A stretch of DNA of 37,371 nt from Acidimicrobiales bacterium. GTDB taxonomy: Bacteria > Actinomycetota > Acidimicrobiia > Acidimicrobiales > RAAP-2. The DNA lies in assembly GCA_015478655.1 (NCBI GenBank), contig JADMIJ010000040.1, forward strand, positions 1 to 37,371, given 5' to 3'. The translations under genes were made by a program, and so were the position numbers. Every line of letters begins with the position of its first letter. The first letter of the stretch is position 1. This document shows, one piece after another, positions 1 through 9,800 of this stretch. Under the pieces are notes generated by a model. The model was not told where the DNA came from. It was given only the letters and a program-made list of their open reading frames with translations, and ran no database searches.

Positions 1-110
1 ACGGCGACTGGAACTACACCGTCAGTGCTCAATCAGTCGTGGCGTGAGGCCTTAGATGCGGGTAGAGGAAGTTCCGGCATGTGGAGCCAGATCGTAAAGG
101 GAAATGGATC

Positions 111-476
111 ATGGAGCAGACCAGCGGTGACCAGGTGATTGACAGAGAAACTGAGACTGACGGCCAGGGACCGACGCCGGGCGACGTGCTCCGCTCCCTT
201 CCCTCCGAAGCGCAGCAGCGGGGTACCCGGTTCGTCTCAGCGCAGGCCATGCAGGCCAAGCTCTTCTCGGTCTACGACGCGGCTACGGCGGCGGAGGACG
301 CGCTGGCCTTGGTACAACAGCAGCTGACCCTGACGTTGGATCGCAGTTACTACGAGGCCGACGAAATCGAGAGCATGGCCGCCCAGCTCGACTACCTGCT
401 CGCCCTGGATACGTTGGACTTGTCCGACGAGGATCTCGTGTCGGGACAGGACGAGGATCTGGTATCGGAGGAATAG
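111..476 (+). CDS. Small acidic protein of unknown function
   Basis: I do not recognise this 121-residue protein. I start it at ATG 111 because an AAAGGGA ribosome-binding-like stretch lies about 10 bases upstream; a GTG at 81 in the same frame would add ten residues. The middle (roughly residues 45-95) reads as helical, with Gln- and Leu-rich stretches and a DRSYYEADEIESMAAQ segment. The tail is very acidic and carries an exact-register duplication (DEDLVSGQ then DEDLVSEE). No signal peptide, membrane segment or cysteine is visible, so it is probably cytoplasmic. It converges on katG with an 85-base gap. Frame and composition look coding; function is unknown. Confidence 0.6.
   Translation: MEQTSGDQVIDRETETDGQGPTPGDVLRSLPSEAQQRGTRFVSAQAMQAKLFSVYDAATAAEDALALVQQQLTLTLDRSYYEADEIESMAAQLDYLLALDTLDLSDEDLVSGQDEDLVSEE
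426..473 (+). repeat. 24-bp tandem duplication at the 3' end of a gene
   Basis: Bases 426-449 and 450-473 are two copies of a 24-bp unit beginning GACGAGGATCT, diverged at a few positions. They encode the last 16 residues before the stop codon (DEDLVSGQ / DEDLVSEE). In-frame duplication of an acidic tail is the simplest reading. Confidence 0.75.
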
Positions 477-561
477 GCGCCGGCGCACTCGGATCATTCC
501 GGCCAGTGGTGGTCGGTGACTGGATGTCGTGAACCGCGACGCCAAGCTCCTACAAGGCGAT

Positions 562-2799
<2,238 letters not shown>

Positions 2800-3066
2800 T
2801 TACTTGTGAACACCTGGCGCACAGGCCCCGGACGATGACCTCGGCGTCTGATGGTAAAGCCCTGATGCTGGCGACGCCGGGAGGCGCACGCCGGCGAGGT
2901 CGCGGTGGACGGTGCGCAACGAGAGCGTCGGCATCTCCTCCCAAGCGGACTGGAACACCGAATGGGCGGTCGGATGGGGGCGCGTTGTCGTGCAGGATCC
3001 GGAAGATACACAGGCGTTGGGGCGTCGCCTTGAGACCGTATCCCGGAGCAGCTGCGTCAATTCCAT
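2800..3066 (-). pseudogene. furA: furA remnant (Fur-family peroxide/iron regulator), frameshifted and internally deleted
   Basis: Fragments of a FurA-type repressor are readable in order but not in one frame. From ATG 3066 the frame gives MELTQLLR; a one-base loss then moves YGLKATPQRLCIFRILHDNA into another frame; one extra base in a C run restores the first frame for HPTAHSVFQSAWEEMPTLSLRTV. After that about 60 residues are missing, including the winged-helix end and the family's His-rich metal site (HHHxxC). A last shift exposes AEVIVRGLCARC, the typical Fur C-terminal zinc motif, overlapping the katG start. The ATG frame runs 88 residues to TAA at 2800, against about 140-150 for a real FurA. 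Position directly before katG is the classic actinobacterial arrangement. The order of segments is seen; loss of function is inferred. Confidence 0.85.
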
Positions 3067-3079
3067 GGGTGTCTTCACC

Positions 3080-3096
3080 GTTGCTCCTTGAGCAAC
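3080..3096. promoter_or_regulatory. Inverted repeat upstream of the furA remnant
   Basis: GTTGCTC-CTT-GAGCAAC is a perfect 7-3-7 inverted repeat, 13 bases before the old furA ATG. On the minus strand a TATCAT (3114-3119) could be a -10 box, which would place the repeat just inside the transcript. It may be an old operator for the furA-katG unit or an mRNA hairpin containing the AAGGAG Shine-Dalgarno. Not a recognised Fur box. Confidence 0.4.
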
Positions 3097-3467
3097 AACC
3101 GTGGCTAGGCAGAATGATAGAGGCCGCGGCCCCCACTGACCATCGGACGCCTCAGGGGCGGACAAGGCCTGTTTTCGTGTATCAGGGCAGGTGGCTCGGC
3201 GATCGGCAAAAGACCCCTTGTCTGCCCGCAGGCGGTAAGCCCTGCCGGCACCACAGCCCCCGAGTCCCGGGCGTCGGGCGCACTGGATCGGGCATCGTCT
3301 GCTGCCCCTACCAACCCAGGTACCGGCTTCAGCATTGAAGCGAGAACAAACGGCTGTTGATTGGCGGATGTGGTCCGCAATTGCGCCCCGAATACAGCCG
3401 TCGGACCGCCCCGGACCGCCGGGCAGGTGGGGCAGGACCGCCTGGGGATTCTGACCCGATCTGGTGT
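3097..3467. other. Intergenic stretch without a convincing gene
   Basis: Between the furA remnant and the exported protein gene I see no reading frame with protein-like character, no tRNA T-loop signature and no riboswitch core I can name. The segment 3180-3310 is GC-rich and could fold, but I cannot assign it. The control region of the old furA-katG unit should lie at the left end. Confidence 0.5.
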
Positions 3468-4307
3468 CTACAGCCCGTTACACGTGATGGTCGGAGCCAG
3501 TTGGATGACTCCTCCTACGACGACCATGGTGACCGGCGGGCAGGATGCGTTCCCGGCGGATGCCCAGAATCGATACCTACCTGGCTTGAGGGTGAGCGTG
3601 TAGTGCCCATCGACGGCTTGGACGGCCATCGCTGGTGATGTGCGGATCACACTTGGCGGGTAGACCGCTTCGTACTGGATGGATCCCGAAATGGGCATTG
3701 GTCCAGTCGGTAGACCTGCCAACTGCGCCGTTCCGTTGACGATTCCGGGAGCTGGCAGTGAGGAGCGCGAGGTGGGCGCCAGCGTGTTGAGGGACCTCTG
3801 TGCAGCGGATCCGTAACCGCTTATCAACACATCTTTCGACGGAACGAACCAAAGGATGCCCGTGGGGGACTGACCTCTCTTTTGCACCACCTCGACATGG
3901 ACCCCATGGACCGTCATCCGACGAATCACGTGCAAATCCTTGGCCCTCGTTGGAGCGATGCTCATCATGACCTCGTGTTGGTCAAATCCGAATGCAGGGC
4001 AGTTCGCGATGAACCGAGGCGGACCGATGGTCAGTGTGCCCGGGAGTTGCCCGAAAGGGCAAGGGCTGAAGTAGGACACGTGCCACGCCCGCGGGACTGA
4101 GAGCTGGAGCCCATAGGCCGAGTGGGCCGTCCATCCTGCCGGAACGACCCCTGGATCGGTCACCGCTTCGGCATCACCTCCTCGTAGGACGGCCGTCAGC
4201 ATGAGAACGACACCGACGATGACAATGACTACCGGTAGGCGCCTGGTCATGAGGCTGACTGGGCTGGTGGCCGCTCGCAGGAGAATCCTCGTTGCTCTCG
4301 TCGTCAT
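3468..4307 (-). CDS. Membrane-anchored exported protein, function unknown
   Basis: Unrecognised 279-residue protein. An Arg-rich N-terminus (MTTRATRILLRAATSPVSLMTRR) is followed by a hydrophobic helix at about residues 25-41 (LPVVIVIVGVVLMLTAVL), which should act as a signal anchor or uncleaved signal with the rest outside. The exported part has two halves: a region with two cysteines near SPCPFG and NCPAFG, and a C-terminal beta-rich segment (DGHYTLTLKPGRYRFWASAG, then CPP and TITCNG) resembling carboxypeptidase-regulatory or transthyretin-like folds. The frame is open further upstream but that extension reads as noise. Start is uncertain: ATG 4307 or ATG 4250; neither has a clear ribosome site. 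Confidence 0.65.
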   Translation of the reverse strand: MTTRATRILLRAATSPVSLMTRRLPVVIVIVGVVLMLTAVLRGGDAEAVTDPGVVPAGWTAHSAYGLQLSVPRAWHVSYFSPCPFGQLPGTLTIGPPRFIANCPAFGFDQHEVMMSIAPTRAKDLHVIRRMTVHGVHVEVVQKRGQSPTGILWFVPSKDVLISGYGSAAQRSLNTLAPTSRSSLPAPGIVNGTAQLAGLPTGPMPISGSIQYEAVYPPSVIRTSPAMAVQAVDGHYTLTLKPGRYRFWASAGNASCPPVTMVVVGGVIQLAPTITCNGL

Positions 4308-4549
4308 TGGGTTTGTCGAAGTACACCCGTGGTCCTCCCGTGCACCACCGGCACTTACATCAACGGATACCGAGCGGGTTCGGTTGACACCCGAGCTGTG
4401 AAATTGCCTGCCAGCGCCTGCGCGGCTCGCCGTGCAGCTTGTCGATGCGGGGCGGGGAAGATGCGGGCAATCTCCCTGGTGGCGGCCCCTCAGCATCCTC
4501 TCGGTGCATTCCCGATACGTTCGACCCCCGACGTGATCGCCTCTTCGTC

Positions 4550-5599
4550 TCAGCCAGCCAGCTTCTTGACCGTGGCGATCAGATCGACCGGACGCTGATC
4601 CCCGACGGGCACCGGGGTCACCTGCAGATGGGACACGCCTGCTTGGCGGAAGGCGTCAATGCGCTCGGCCACGTAGCTCTCCGGACCGCACAGTGACGTC
4701 GCCTCGAGGAACTCGTCGGGAACGTGGGCCTCCGCCTCGGCTTTCTTCCCGCTGAGGTAGAGGTCCTGGATGGCCTCGGCCTCCTTCTCGAAGCCGTAGC
4801 GGCGGACCACGTCGTTATAGAAGTTCTTCCCCTTGGCTCCCATGCCACCCACGTAGAGGGCCACCATGGGCCGGGCCAGCTGGCGAAGGGCGATCACGTC
4901 GTCCCCCTCGCCGATGGCCAGCAGCCCCCCCACGGTGATCTGCAACGGACCGAGGCCGGGGTCCCGTTTGGCCGCTCCGGCGTCGAGTGACGCCCCCCAT
5001 ACCTCCCGTGCCTTCTCCGGGATGAACAGCATGGGGATCCACCCGTCGGCCAGCTCCGCCGTCATGGCCACGTTCTTCTCTCCCAGCGCAGCGACCCAGA
5101 TGGGGATGGAGGGCCGCACCGGATGGGCGATGATCTTGAGCGCCTTGCCCAGGCCGGTGCCCACACCGGGTTGCAGGGGCATGTTGTAGTGCTGGCCCTC
5201 GTGGACGAGCGGTGCCTCCCTCGCCCACACCTGCCGGCAGACGTCGATGATCTCACGGGTGCGGCCGATGGGCGACGAGAAGGGAACGCCATGCCAGCCC
5301 TCGACGACCTGCGGCCCCGACGAGCCGAGCCCCAGATGGAAACGGCCTTCGGACAGTGTGTCGACGCCGGCCGCCGTCATGGCCAAGAGGGTCGGGGTCC
5401 GGGTATAGATGGGCAGGATGGCCGAGCCGATCTCCACCCGCTCGGTGAGCGCGGCCAAGTAGCCCATCTGGCTGGGGCCGTCCAGCCCGTAGGCCTCGGC
5501 CACCCACACCAGGTCCAACCCCGCCTTCTCCAGTTCGACGACCTCTGCCGCGGCGGTGCGAAACCCTCCGGCATAGCTGAGCATGGTGCTGATCTTCAT
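4550..5599 (-). CDS. LLM-class F420-dependent oxidoreductase
   Basis: Luciferase-like TIM-barrel oxidoreductase expected to use coenzyme F420 (FMN is possible) in hydride transfer to an unknown substrate. The 349-residue protein starts MKISTMLSYAGGF and carries the family landmarks: LDLVWVAEAYGLDG, VEIGSAILPIYTRTP, the SEGRFHLGLGSSGPQVVEGWHG stretch and a C-terminal VGDQRPVDLIATVKKL. The start at 5599 is supported by GGGAGAACC just upstream; the longer open frame before it is rejected. It is the third gene of a minus-strand run behind an acyl-CoA dehydrogenase and a thioesterase, so a role in fatty or branched acyl degradation is plausible but inferred. Confidence 0.88.
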   Translation of the reverse strand: MKISTMLSYAGGFRTAAAEVVELEKAGLDLVWVAEAYGLDGPSQMGYLAALTERVEIGSAILPIYTRTPTLLAMTAAGVDTLSEGRFHLGLGSSGPQVVEGWHGVPFSSPIGRTREIIDVCRQVWAREAPLVHEGQHYNMPLQPGVGTGLGKALKIIAHPVRPSIPIWVAALGEKNVAMTAELADGWIPMLFIPEKAREVWGASLDAGAAKRDPGLGPLQITVGGLLAIGEGDDVIALRQLARPMVALYVGGMGAKGKNFYNDVVRRYGFEKEAEAIQDLYLSGKKAEAEAHVPDEFLEATSLCGPESYVAERIDAFRQAGVSHLQVTPVPVGDQRPVDLIATVKKLAG

Positions 5600-5710
5600 C
5601 GGTTCTCCCTGTTCCAATTCCCCGCCCCGCCCGTAGCGGCGACGGCGGGCACGGTCGCCCGGCAACGAGCCGGGGCGTGCCGATCGGCACCCCTCACGAC
5701 CGCACCGGCC

Positions 5711-6520
5711 CTACTCCCAGAATCGCACGCTCATCGACTGGCTGGCCGTGGCCAGCAACGTCCCCTGCTGCGACCACAGATGGGCGATCCCTTGGCCGTA
5801 GCCGCCGACCAGCGCCTGGATGCGAATGTCGCACAGCACCCACTCGGTGGGCTCCAGTTGCACCATCCTCAGGGTGTTGTCCAGGCTCCGGGACATGACC
5901 CTCCGGCCCAGCGGCTGGGACACGCCTCCGGAGACGTAGTCCCCGATGATCGCCAGCGTCGCCGCCGAGGGCTCCAGGTGGCCGGGGACCCGCGCCCACA
6001 GCGCGCTGGTGGGATCCCCGCCGGGGCCGCTACCCGCACTGATCTCCTCGAAGGACAGCCCCTTGGCCAGCCGCACGTCGATGCGATCGAAGATCGACGT
6101 GGAGTTGAAGTCGGGGAGTCGCCGGGGAGGGCACTCCTCGGGCGGGGGTACCTGCGGAGCGGTGATCCACACTCCTCCGGCATCGAGCCGCCCCGGCGGA
6201 CCGGCCGCGCCATTGACGGTGAGGATCTCCGTGTCGTCGACGTACCCGACCACCCGGCCCTGGGTGACCCGGCGGCCTACCGCCGCCAGCGTCACGGTGA
6301 GGTCGAGGATCGAGTGGGTCGGGGCATAGGAGAGGTACTGGGCCGTCGACCACACCGTCGGGCGCCCCGAAGCCGCCTCGAGGGCCACCAGCGCAGCACC
6401 CAGCCCACACCCTCCGAACAGGAAGTGGCCCGGTGTGGTGAGCTCGGGCACCACCTCGAGCCGCCAGTGCAACTCGTCACCCACCGGTTCCATGCCCAGG
6501 AAGTCGCGTGCGTCGGTCAC
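5711..6520 (-). CDS. Acyl-CoA thioesterase-like protein (double hot-dog)
   Basis: 269-residue protein of the TesB-like thioesterase superfamily expected to hydrolyse acyl-CoA. The N-terminal half contains GHFLFGGCGLGAALVALE and TVWSTAQYLSYAP, and the C-terminal half SRSLDNTLRMVQ and ATASQSMSVRFWE, the internal-duplication pattern of double hot-dog enzymes. I place the start at GTG 6520 (VTDARDFLGMEPVG); ATG 6493 is the next option. It lies 61 bases downstream of the acyl-CoA dehydrogenase on the same strand and is probably cotranscribed with it and with the LLM gene below. Substrate length is unknown. Confidence 0.82.
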   Translation of the reverse strand: MTDARDFLGMEPVGDELHWRLEVVPELTTPGHFLFGGCGLGAALVALEAASGRPTVWSTAQYLSYAPTHSILDLTVTLAAVGRRVTQGRVVGYVDDTEILTVNGAAGPPGRLDAGGVWITAPQVPPPEECPPRRLPDFNSTSIFDRIDVRLAKGLSFEEISAGSGPGGDPTSALWARVPGHLEPSAATLAIIGDYVSGGVSQPLGRRVMSRSLDNTLRMVQLEPTEWVLCDIRIQALVGGYGQGIAHLWSQQGTLLATASQSMSVRFWE

Positions 6521-6581
6521 CCGGGCGGAGTCCCGGCGGCGCACCGGCGCGAGGTTGGGGATGCCGAGTGGCCTGAAGTCA

Positions 6582-7778
6582 TCAGCTCCTCGGTACCTTC
6601 GACCACGGCATCTCCTTGTCCACCCGGACATCGCCGGGCAGGCCGAGTATCCGCTCGCCCAGGATGTTGCGCTGGATCTCCGACGTGCCGCCCTCAATCG
6701 AGTTGGCCCGCGAGCGGATGAACATCTTGCGGGCCGACCCTGGGGGACCCACCAGGCCCAGTGCCTCCGACCGCCGCATGGTGTAGTCGTAGTCGACCAG
6801 TGCCGACGGTCCCAGAAGATCGATGCAGAGCTCGTAGGTGCGCTTGTTGACCTCGGCGAACATGAGCTTGGCGATCGATCCTTCGGGGCCCGGATTTCCG
6901 GCCCTCCGGTTCTGGCTCGCCCGCATGTTGGTCAGCCGGAGGACCTCGGCCTCGATCCACGACCGCGTGAGCCGGTCCCGGTCGACGCGATTCTGACGGA
7001 AGCCGTCGCTCTTCCAGATGCGCAACGCTTCGGCGATGGACCCGGACCCGCGGGTCGGCGGCCCGCTGCCGCCGCCGATGGTGCTGCGCTCGTTGGAAAG
7101 GGTGGTCATGGCCACCCGCCACCCCTCGCCGACATCCCCGACCCGATCCCCATCGGGGACCCGCACCTCCGTCATGTAGACCTCGTTGAACTCGGCCTCG
7201 CCGGTCATCTGGCGTAGGGGCCGGACATCCACCCCCGGAGCGTGCATGTCCAGGGCGAAATAGGTCAGCCCTTTGTGCTTGGGCGCCTCCGGGTCGGTCC
7301 GTGCCACCAACATTCCCCGGTCCGCGATGTGGGCCAGCGTGTTCCACACCTTCTGCCCGGTGATGACCCATTCGTCACCATCACGGATGGCCCGGGTGGC
7401 CAGGCCGGCCAGGTCCGATCCCGACCCGGGCTCGCTGAACAGCTGGCACCACGACTCCTCGCCGGTGAAGGTCGGACGCAGGAGTCGCCGCCGTAGCTCC
7501 TCCGAACCGTGGGTGACCACCGTGGGACCGGCCATGGTCAACCCGAAGAACTCTCGGGCCCCGGGCGGTTGGGCACCGGCCTCGGCCAGTCGGCGGTCGA
7601 CCTCCCGTTGGAGGTCGGGTGGAAGGCCGAGCCCCCCGTAGCCCTCGGGGAAGGAGACCCAGGCCAGTCCGAGGTCGAATTGGCGGGAGCGGAATTCCTC
7701 CGCCTTCGCCGTCCGGGGGTCGATCTCGCCGAGCAGCTGGTCGGTCCGATCGCGCACCAGCGCCTTGTCGTCTGCCAT
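6582..7778 (-). CDS. Acyl-CoA dehydrogenase (FadE-type)
   Basis: FAD-dependent alpha,beta-dehydrogenation of acyl-CoA thioesters, 398 residues. Motifs: ESWCQLFSEPGSGSDLAGL (FAD-contacting), DEWVITGQKVWNTLAHIADRG, FNEVYMTEVRVP, and C-terminal SIEGGTSEIQRNILGERILGLP, which retains glutamate (about residue 362) at the MCAD-type catalytic-base position. I choose ATG 7778 (MADDKALV) rather than ATG 7790 because a TATGTT -10-like box ends exactly seven bases before it, the leaderless pattern seen at other genes here. First gene of a run with the thioesterase and LLM enzyme. Confidence 0.93.
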   Translation of the reverse strand: MADDKALVRDRTDQLLGEIDPRTAKAEEFRSRQFDLGLAWVSFPEGYGGLGLPPDLQREVDRRLAEAGAQPPGAREFFGLTMAGPTVVTHGSEELRRRLLRPTFTGEESWCQLFSEPGSGSDLAGLATRAIRDGDEWVITGQKVWNTLAHIADRGMLVARTDPEAPKHKGLTYFALDMHAPGVDVRPLRQMTGEAEFNEVYMTEVRVPDGDRVGDVGEGWRVAMTTLSNERSTIGGGSGPPTRGSGSIAEALRIWKSDGFRQNRVDRDRLTRSWIEAEVLRLTNMRASQNRRAGNPGPEGSIAKLMFAEVNKRTYELCIDLLGPSALVDYDYTMRRSEALGLVGPPGSARKMFIRSRANSIEGGTSEIQRNILGERILGLPGDVRVDKEMPWSKVPRS

Positions 7779-7785
7779 GACCAGA

Positions 7786-7791
7786 AACATA
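7786..7791 (-). promoter_or_regulatory. -10 box TATGTT for a leaderless start
   Basis: TATGTT on the minus strand followed by a seven-base spacer and ATG 7778 of the acyl-CoA dehydrogenase. Fits the TANNNT-N6/7-start pattern repeated across this window. Confidence 0.5.
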
Positions 7792-7832
7792 GTGCGCCCT
7801 CAATGGGGCGGCCGGGCTCCCGACCCACGGCC

Positions 7833-8444
7833 TCAGGGCTGGAGTCGGGTGATCTCCCACCCGGCCGAACCGCCGGTGTACCGGAGGCGGTCGTGGAGCC
7901 GGTCCTCCCGGTTCTGCCAGAACTCGAAGACCCGAGGGGAGACACGGAGCCCTCCCCACCACGCCGGCCGGGGCACCTCTCGACCTGCATAGTCGGCCTG
8001 CACCATCTCCACTCTGGCGTCCAACCCACCCCGGTCCTCGATGGCCTGGCTCTGGTGCGAGGCGTAGGCACTGATCTGGCCGCCCCGGGGCCGGGTGAGG
8101 AAGTAGGCATCGGACTCCCGGCCGTCGGTGCGCTCCACAGGCCCCTCGATTCGCACCTGACGACCGATCGGCTCCCAGTAGAACAGCAGCGCGGCGTGCG
8201 GGTTCTCGATGAGCTCGCGGCCCTTGCGGCTGTCGTAGTTGGTGTGGAAGACGAATCCCTCCTCGCCCCAGGCCTTGAGGAGCACCATCCGGGCCGACGG
8301 TCGTCCCTGGGCATCGGCGGAGGCCACCGCCATCGCCTCCGGGCTGGTCATGACCCTGGCCGCATCGTCGAACCATCGTCCGAACTGCACCAAGGGATCC
8401 GGATCGGCTGTCCTCTTGAGGAGGGGCTCGGTGGGTTCGACCAT
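7833..8444 (-). CDS. pdxH: Pyridoxamine 5'-phosphate oxidase
   Basis: FMN enzyme that oxidises pyridoxamine or pyridoxine 5'-phosphate to pyridoxal 5'-phosphate. The 203-residue protein has the family pattern throughout: GRPSARMVLLKAWGEEGFVFHTNYDSRKG, the ALLFYWEPIGRQVRIEG strand pair, SQAIEDRG, and the signature FEFWQNREDRLHDRLRY ending in ITRLQP. Start ATG 8444 is fixed by TAGGGT six bases upstream, implying a leaderless mRNA. It is divergent from a PLP-dependent class-V enzyme; the two starts are 95 bases apart, so cofactor maker and cofactor user share a control region. Assignment is firm. Confidence 0.94.
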   Translation of the reverse strand: MVEPTEPLLKRTADPDPLVQFGRWFDDAARVMTSPEAMAVASADAQGRPSARMVLLKAWGEEGFVFHTNYDSRKGRELIENPHAALLFYWEPIGRQVRIEGPVERTDGRESDAYFLTRPRGGQISAYASHQSQAIEDRGGLDARVEMVQADYAGREVPRPAWWGGLRVSPRVFEFWQNREDRLHDRLRYTGGSAGWEITRLQP

Positions 8445-8450
8445 TGTTCG

Positions 8451-8456
8451 ACCCTA
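8451..8456 (-). promoter_or_regulatory. -10 box TAGGGT for pdxH (leaderless)
   Basis: TAGGGT, six-base spacer, then ATG 8444. No Shine-Dalgarno is present in between. Confidence 0.6.
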
Positions 8457-8526
8457 GCGACGAGCCAGACGGTGACACACATCCGGCCGACGGCCGGTGC
8501 CGATCGGTCGATGACACCACCATTGC

Positions 8527-8532
8527 TAGATT
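8527..8532 (+). promoter_or_regulatory. -10 box TAGATT for the class-V PLP enzyme (leaderless)
   Basis: TAGATT, seven-base spacer GCGCGAC, then GTG 8540. It supports the GTG start over the longer open frame that begins at 8444. Confidence 0.6.
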
Positions 8533-8539
8533 GCGCGAC

Positions 8540-9742
8540 GTGACCGGCACCATCGACGTGGCCGCCGAGCGGGCCGCCACTCCGGGCTCCTCCAAGGTGG
8601 CCCATCTCAACAACGCCGGGGCGGCCCTGCCCTCGACGGCCACGGTCGAGACCATGGTGGACCATCTCCGATTCGAATCGGAGCGGGGCGGCTACGAGGC
8701 TGCCGATGCCGTTGCCGACCGGCTGGCCACCATCCGGTCAACGGCGGCCCGATTGCTCGGAGCCGACGACGGCGACGTGGTGCTGACCGGATCGGACACC
8801 CAGTCGTGGACCAAGGCCATTTGGGGATTCGCCCTCGGAGGGGGCGTCGGCCGCGGTGACCGCCTCGTGGTCGACCGGATCGCCTATGACAGCCACTACC
8901 TCGGACTGCTCCAGGTGGGCGAGCTGACCGGGGCCACCATCGAGGCCGTGCAGAGCACCGAGGACGGGACCGTCGACCTCGACGGGCTGGCGTCAGTCCT
9001 CGGCTCTGGCCGCGTCGCCCTGGTCGCCCTCACCCACATCGGCACCCACCGCGGCCTCATCAATCCGGTCGAGGAGGCCGGCGCCGCCTGCCGCCGCGCC
9101 GGTGTCCCCTTCTTCCTCGACGCCTGCCAGAGTGTGGGGCAGATCCCGGTGAGCGTCGGCCGGATCGGCTGCGACGTGGCCACTGCCACCGGCCGCAAGT
9201 GGCTGCGGGGTCCCCGCGGGACCGGGCTCCTCTTCGTGAGGGGGGAATTCGCGGACCGGCTCCGCCCCCCGGGCATCGGATGGAGCTCGGCGTTGTGGGA
9301 GGACGCCGATCACTACCGACTGCGGGAGGGAGCCGACCGCTTCCTCGACTTCGAGGTTCCCGTAGCCGCCCACCTGGGCCTCGGCGTGGCCATTGACCAC
9401 GCCCTGACATTGGGCCTCGACGCCATCGCCGGCCGGGTGGGTTACCTGGGCGAGCAATTGCGCGAGCACCTGCTGGACATCCCGGGCGTGGTGGTCCACG
9501 ACGGCGGGACCCGTCGCAGCGGCATCGTCACCTTCACCATTGCCAACCGCGCCCCGGCCACCGTGGCCGGGTCTGTTTCGGCCTTGGGCATCAACGTGTC
9601 GGTGAGCGAGGCTCCGTGGGCCCGGCTCGACATGACCCCCCCGAACCCGACCTCGGTGGTGCGCGCCTCGCCCCACTACTACAACGACGAGGTGGAGCTC
9701 GATCGATTGGTTGACGCGGTGCGAATGATGGCCACCGCCTGA
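8540..9742 (+). CDS. Class-V aminotransferase-fold PLP enzyme (cysteine desulfurase/kynureninase-like)
   Basis: 400-residue PLP-dependent enzyme of the class-V (NifS/CsdB/kynureninase) fold. Visible landmarks: LNNAGAALPS at the N-terminus, VLTGSDTQSWTKAIWG for phosphate binding, VALTHIGTHRGLINPVEE, FFLDACQSVGQ with the pyridine-pairing aspartate, and the Schiff-base lysine in ATATGRKWLRGPRGTGLLFVR. No catalytic cysteine loop of the SufS kind is evident in the C-terminal domain, so a desulfurase role is not supported; an aminotransferase or beta-eliminating lyase is as likely. Start GTG 8540 from the leaderless promoter. Divergent from pdxH, which supplies its cofactor. Confidence 0.88.
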   Translation: MTGTIDVAAERAATPGSSKVAHLNNAGAALPSTATVETMVDHLRFESERGGYEAADAVADRLATIRSTAARLLGADDGDVVLTGSDTQSWTKAIWGFALGGGVGRGDRLVVDRIAYDSHYLGLLQVGELTGATIEAVQSTEDGTVDLDGLASVLGSGRVALVALTHIGTHRGLINPVEEAGAACRRAGVPFFLDACQSVGQIPVSVGRIGCDVATATGRKWLRGPRGTGLLFVRGEFADRLRPPGIGWSSALWEDADHYRLREGADRFLDFEVPVAAHLGLGVAIDHALTLGLDAIAGRVGYLGEQLREHLLDIPGVVVHDGGTRRSGIVTFTIANRAPATVAGSVSALGINVSVSEAPWARLDMTPPNPTSVVRASPHYYNDEVELDRLVDAVRMMATA

Positions 9743-9743
9743 G

Positions 9744-9764
9744 GGCCGCACCGACGACGCGGCC
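9744..9764. terminator. Hairpin between convergent genes
   Basis: GGCCGC (9744-9749) and GCGGCC (9759-9764) form a six-pair stem with a nine-base loop directly after the class-V enzyme stop, in the gap before the convergent amine oxidase. No U tract, so termination is only suggested. Confidence 0.35.
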
Positions 9765-9800
9765 GACGACCGTTCCGACCCCATCCGCCCAGGACCCGTC

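Noticed and set aside
3180-3310. GC-rich, foldable segment considered as a riboswitch or tRNA
   Set aside because: No T-loop consensus, anticodon arm or named riboswitch core could be found on either strand.
3105-3380. 91-codon minus-strand frame upstream of the furA remnant
   Set aside because: No ribosome site, no protein-like pattern, and no link to furA or katG.
5123-6721. 532-codon plus-strand frame across the LLM and thioesterase genes
   Set aside because: Low-complexity Arg/Gly/Pro/His translation with no family motif, opposite well-recognised enzymes.
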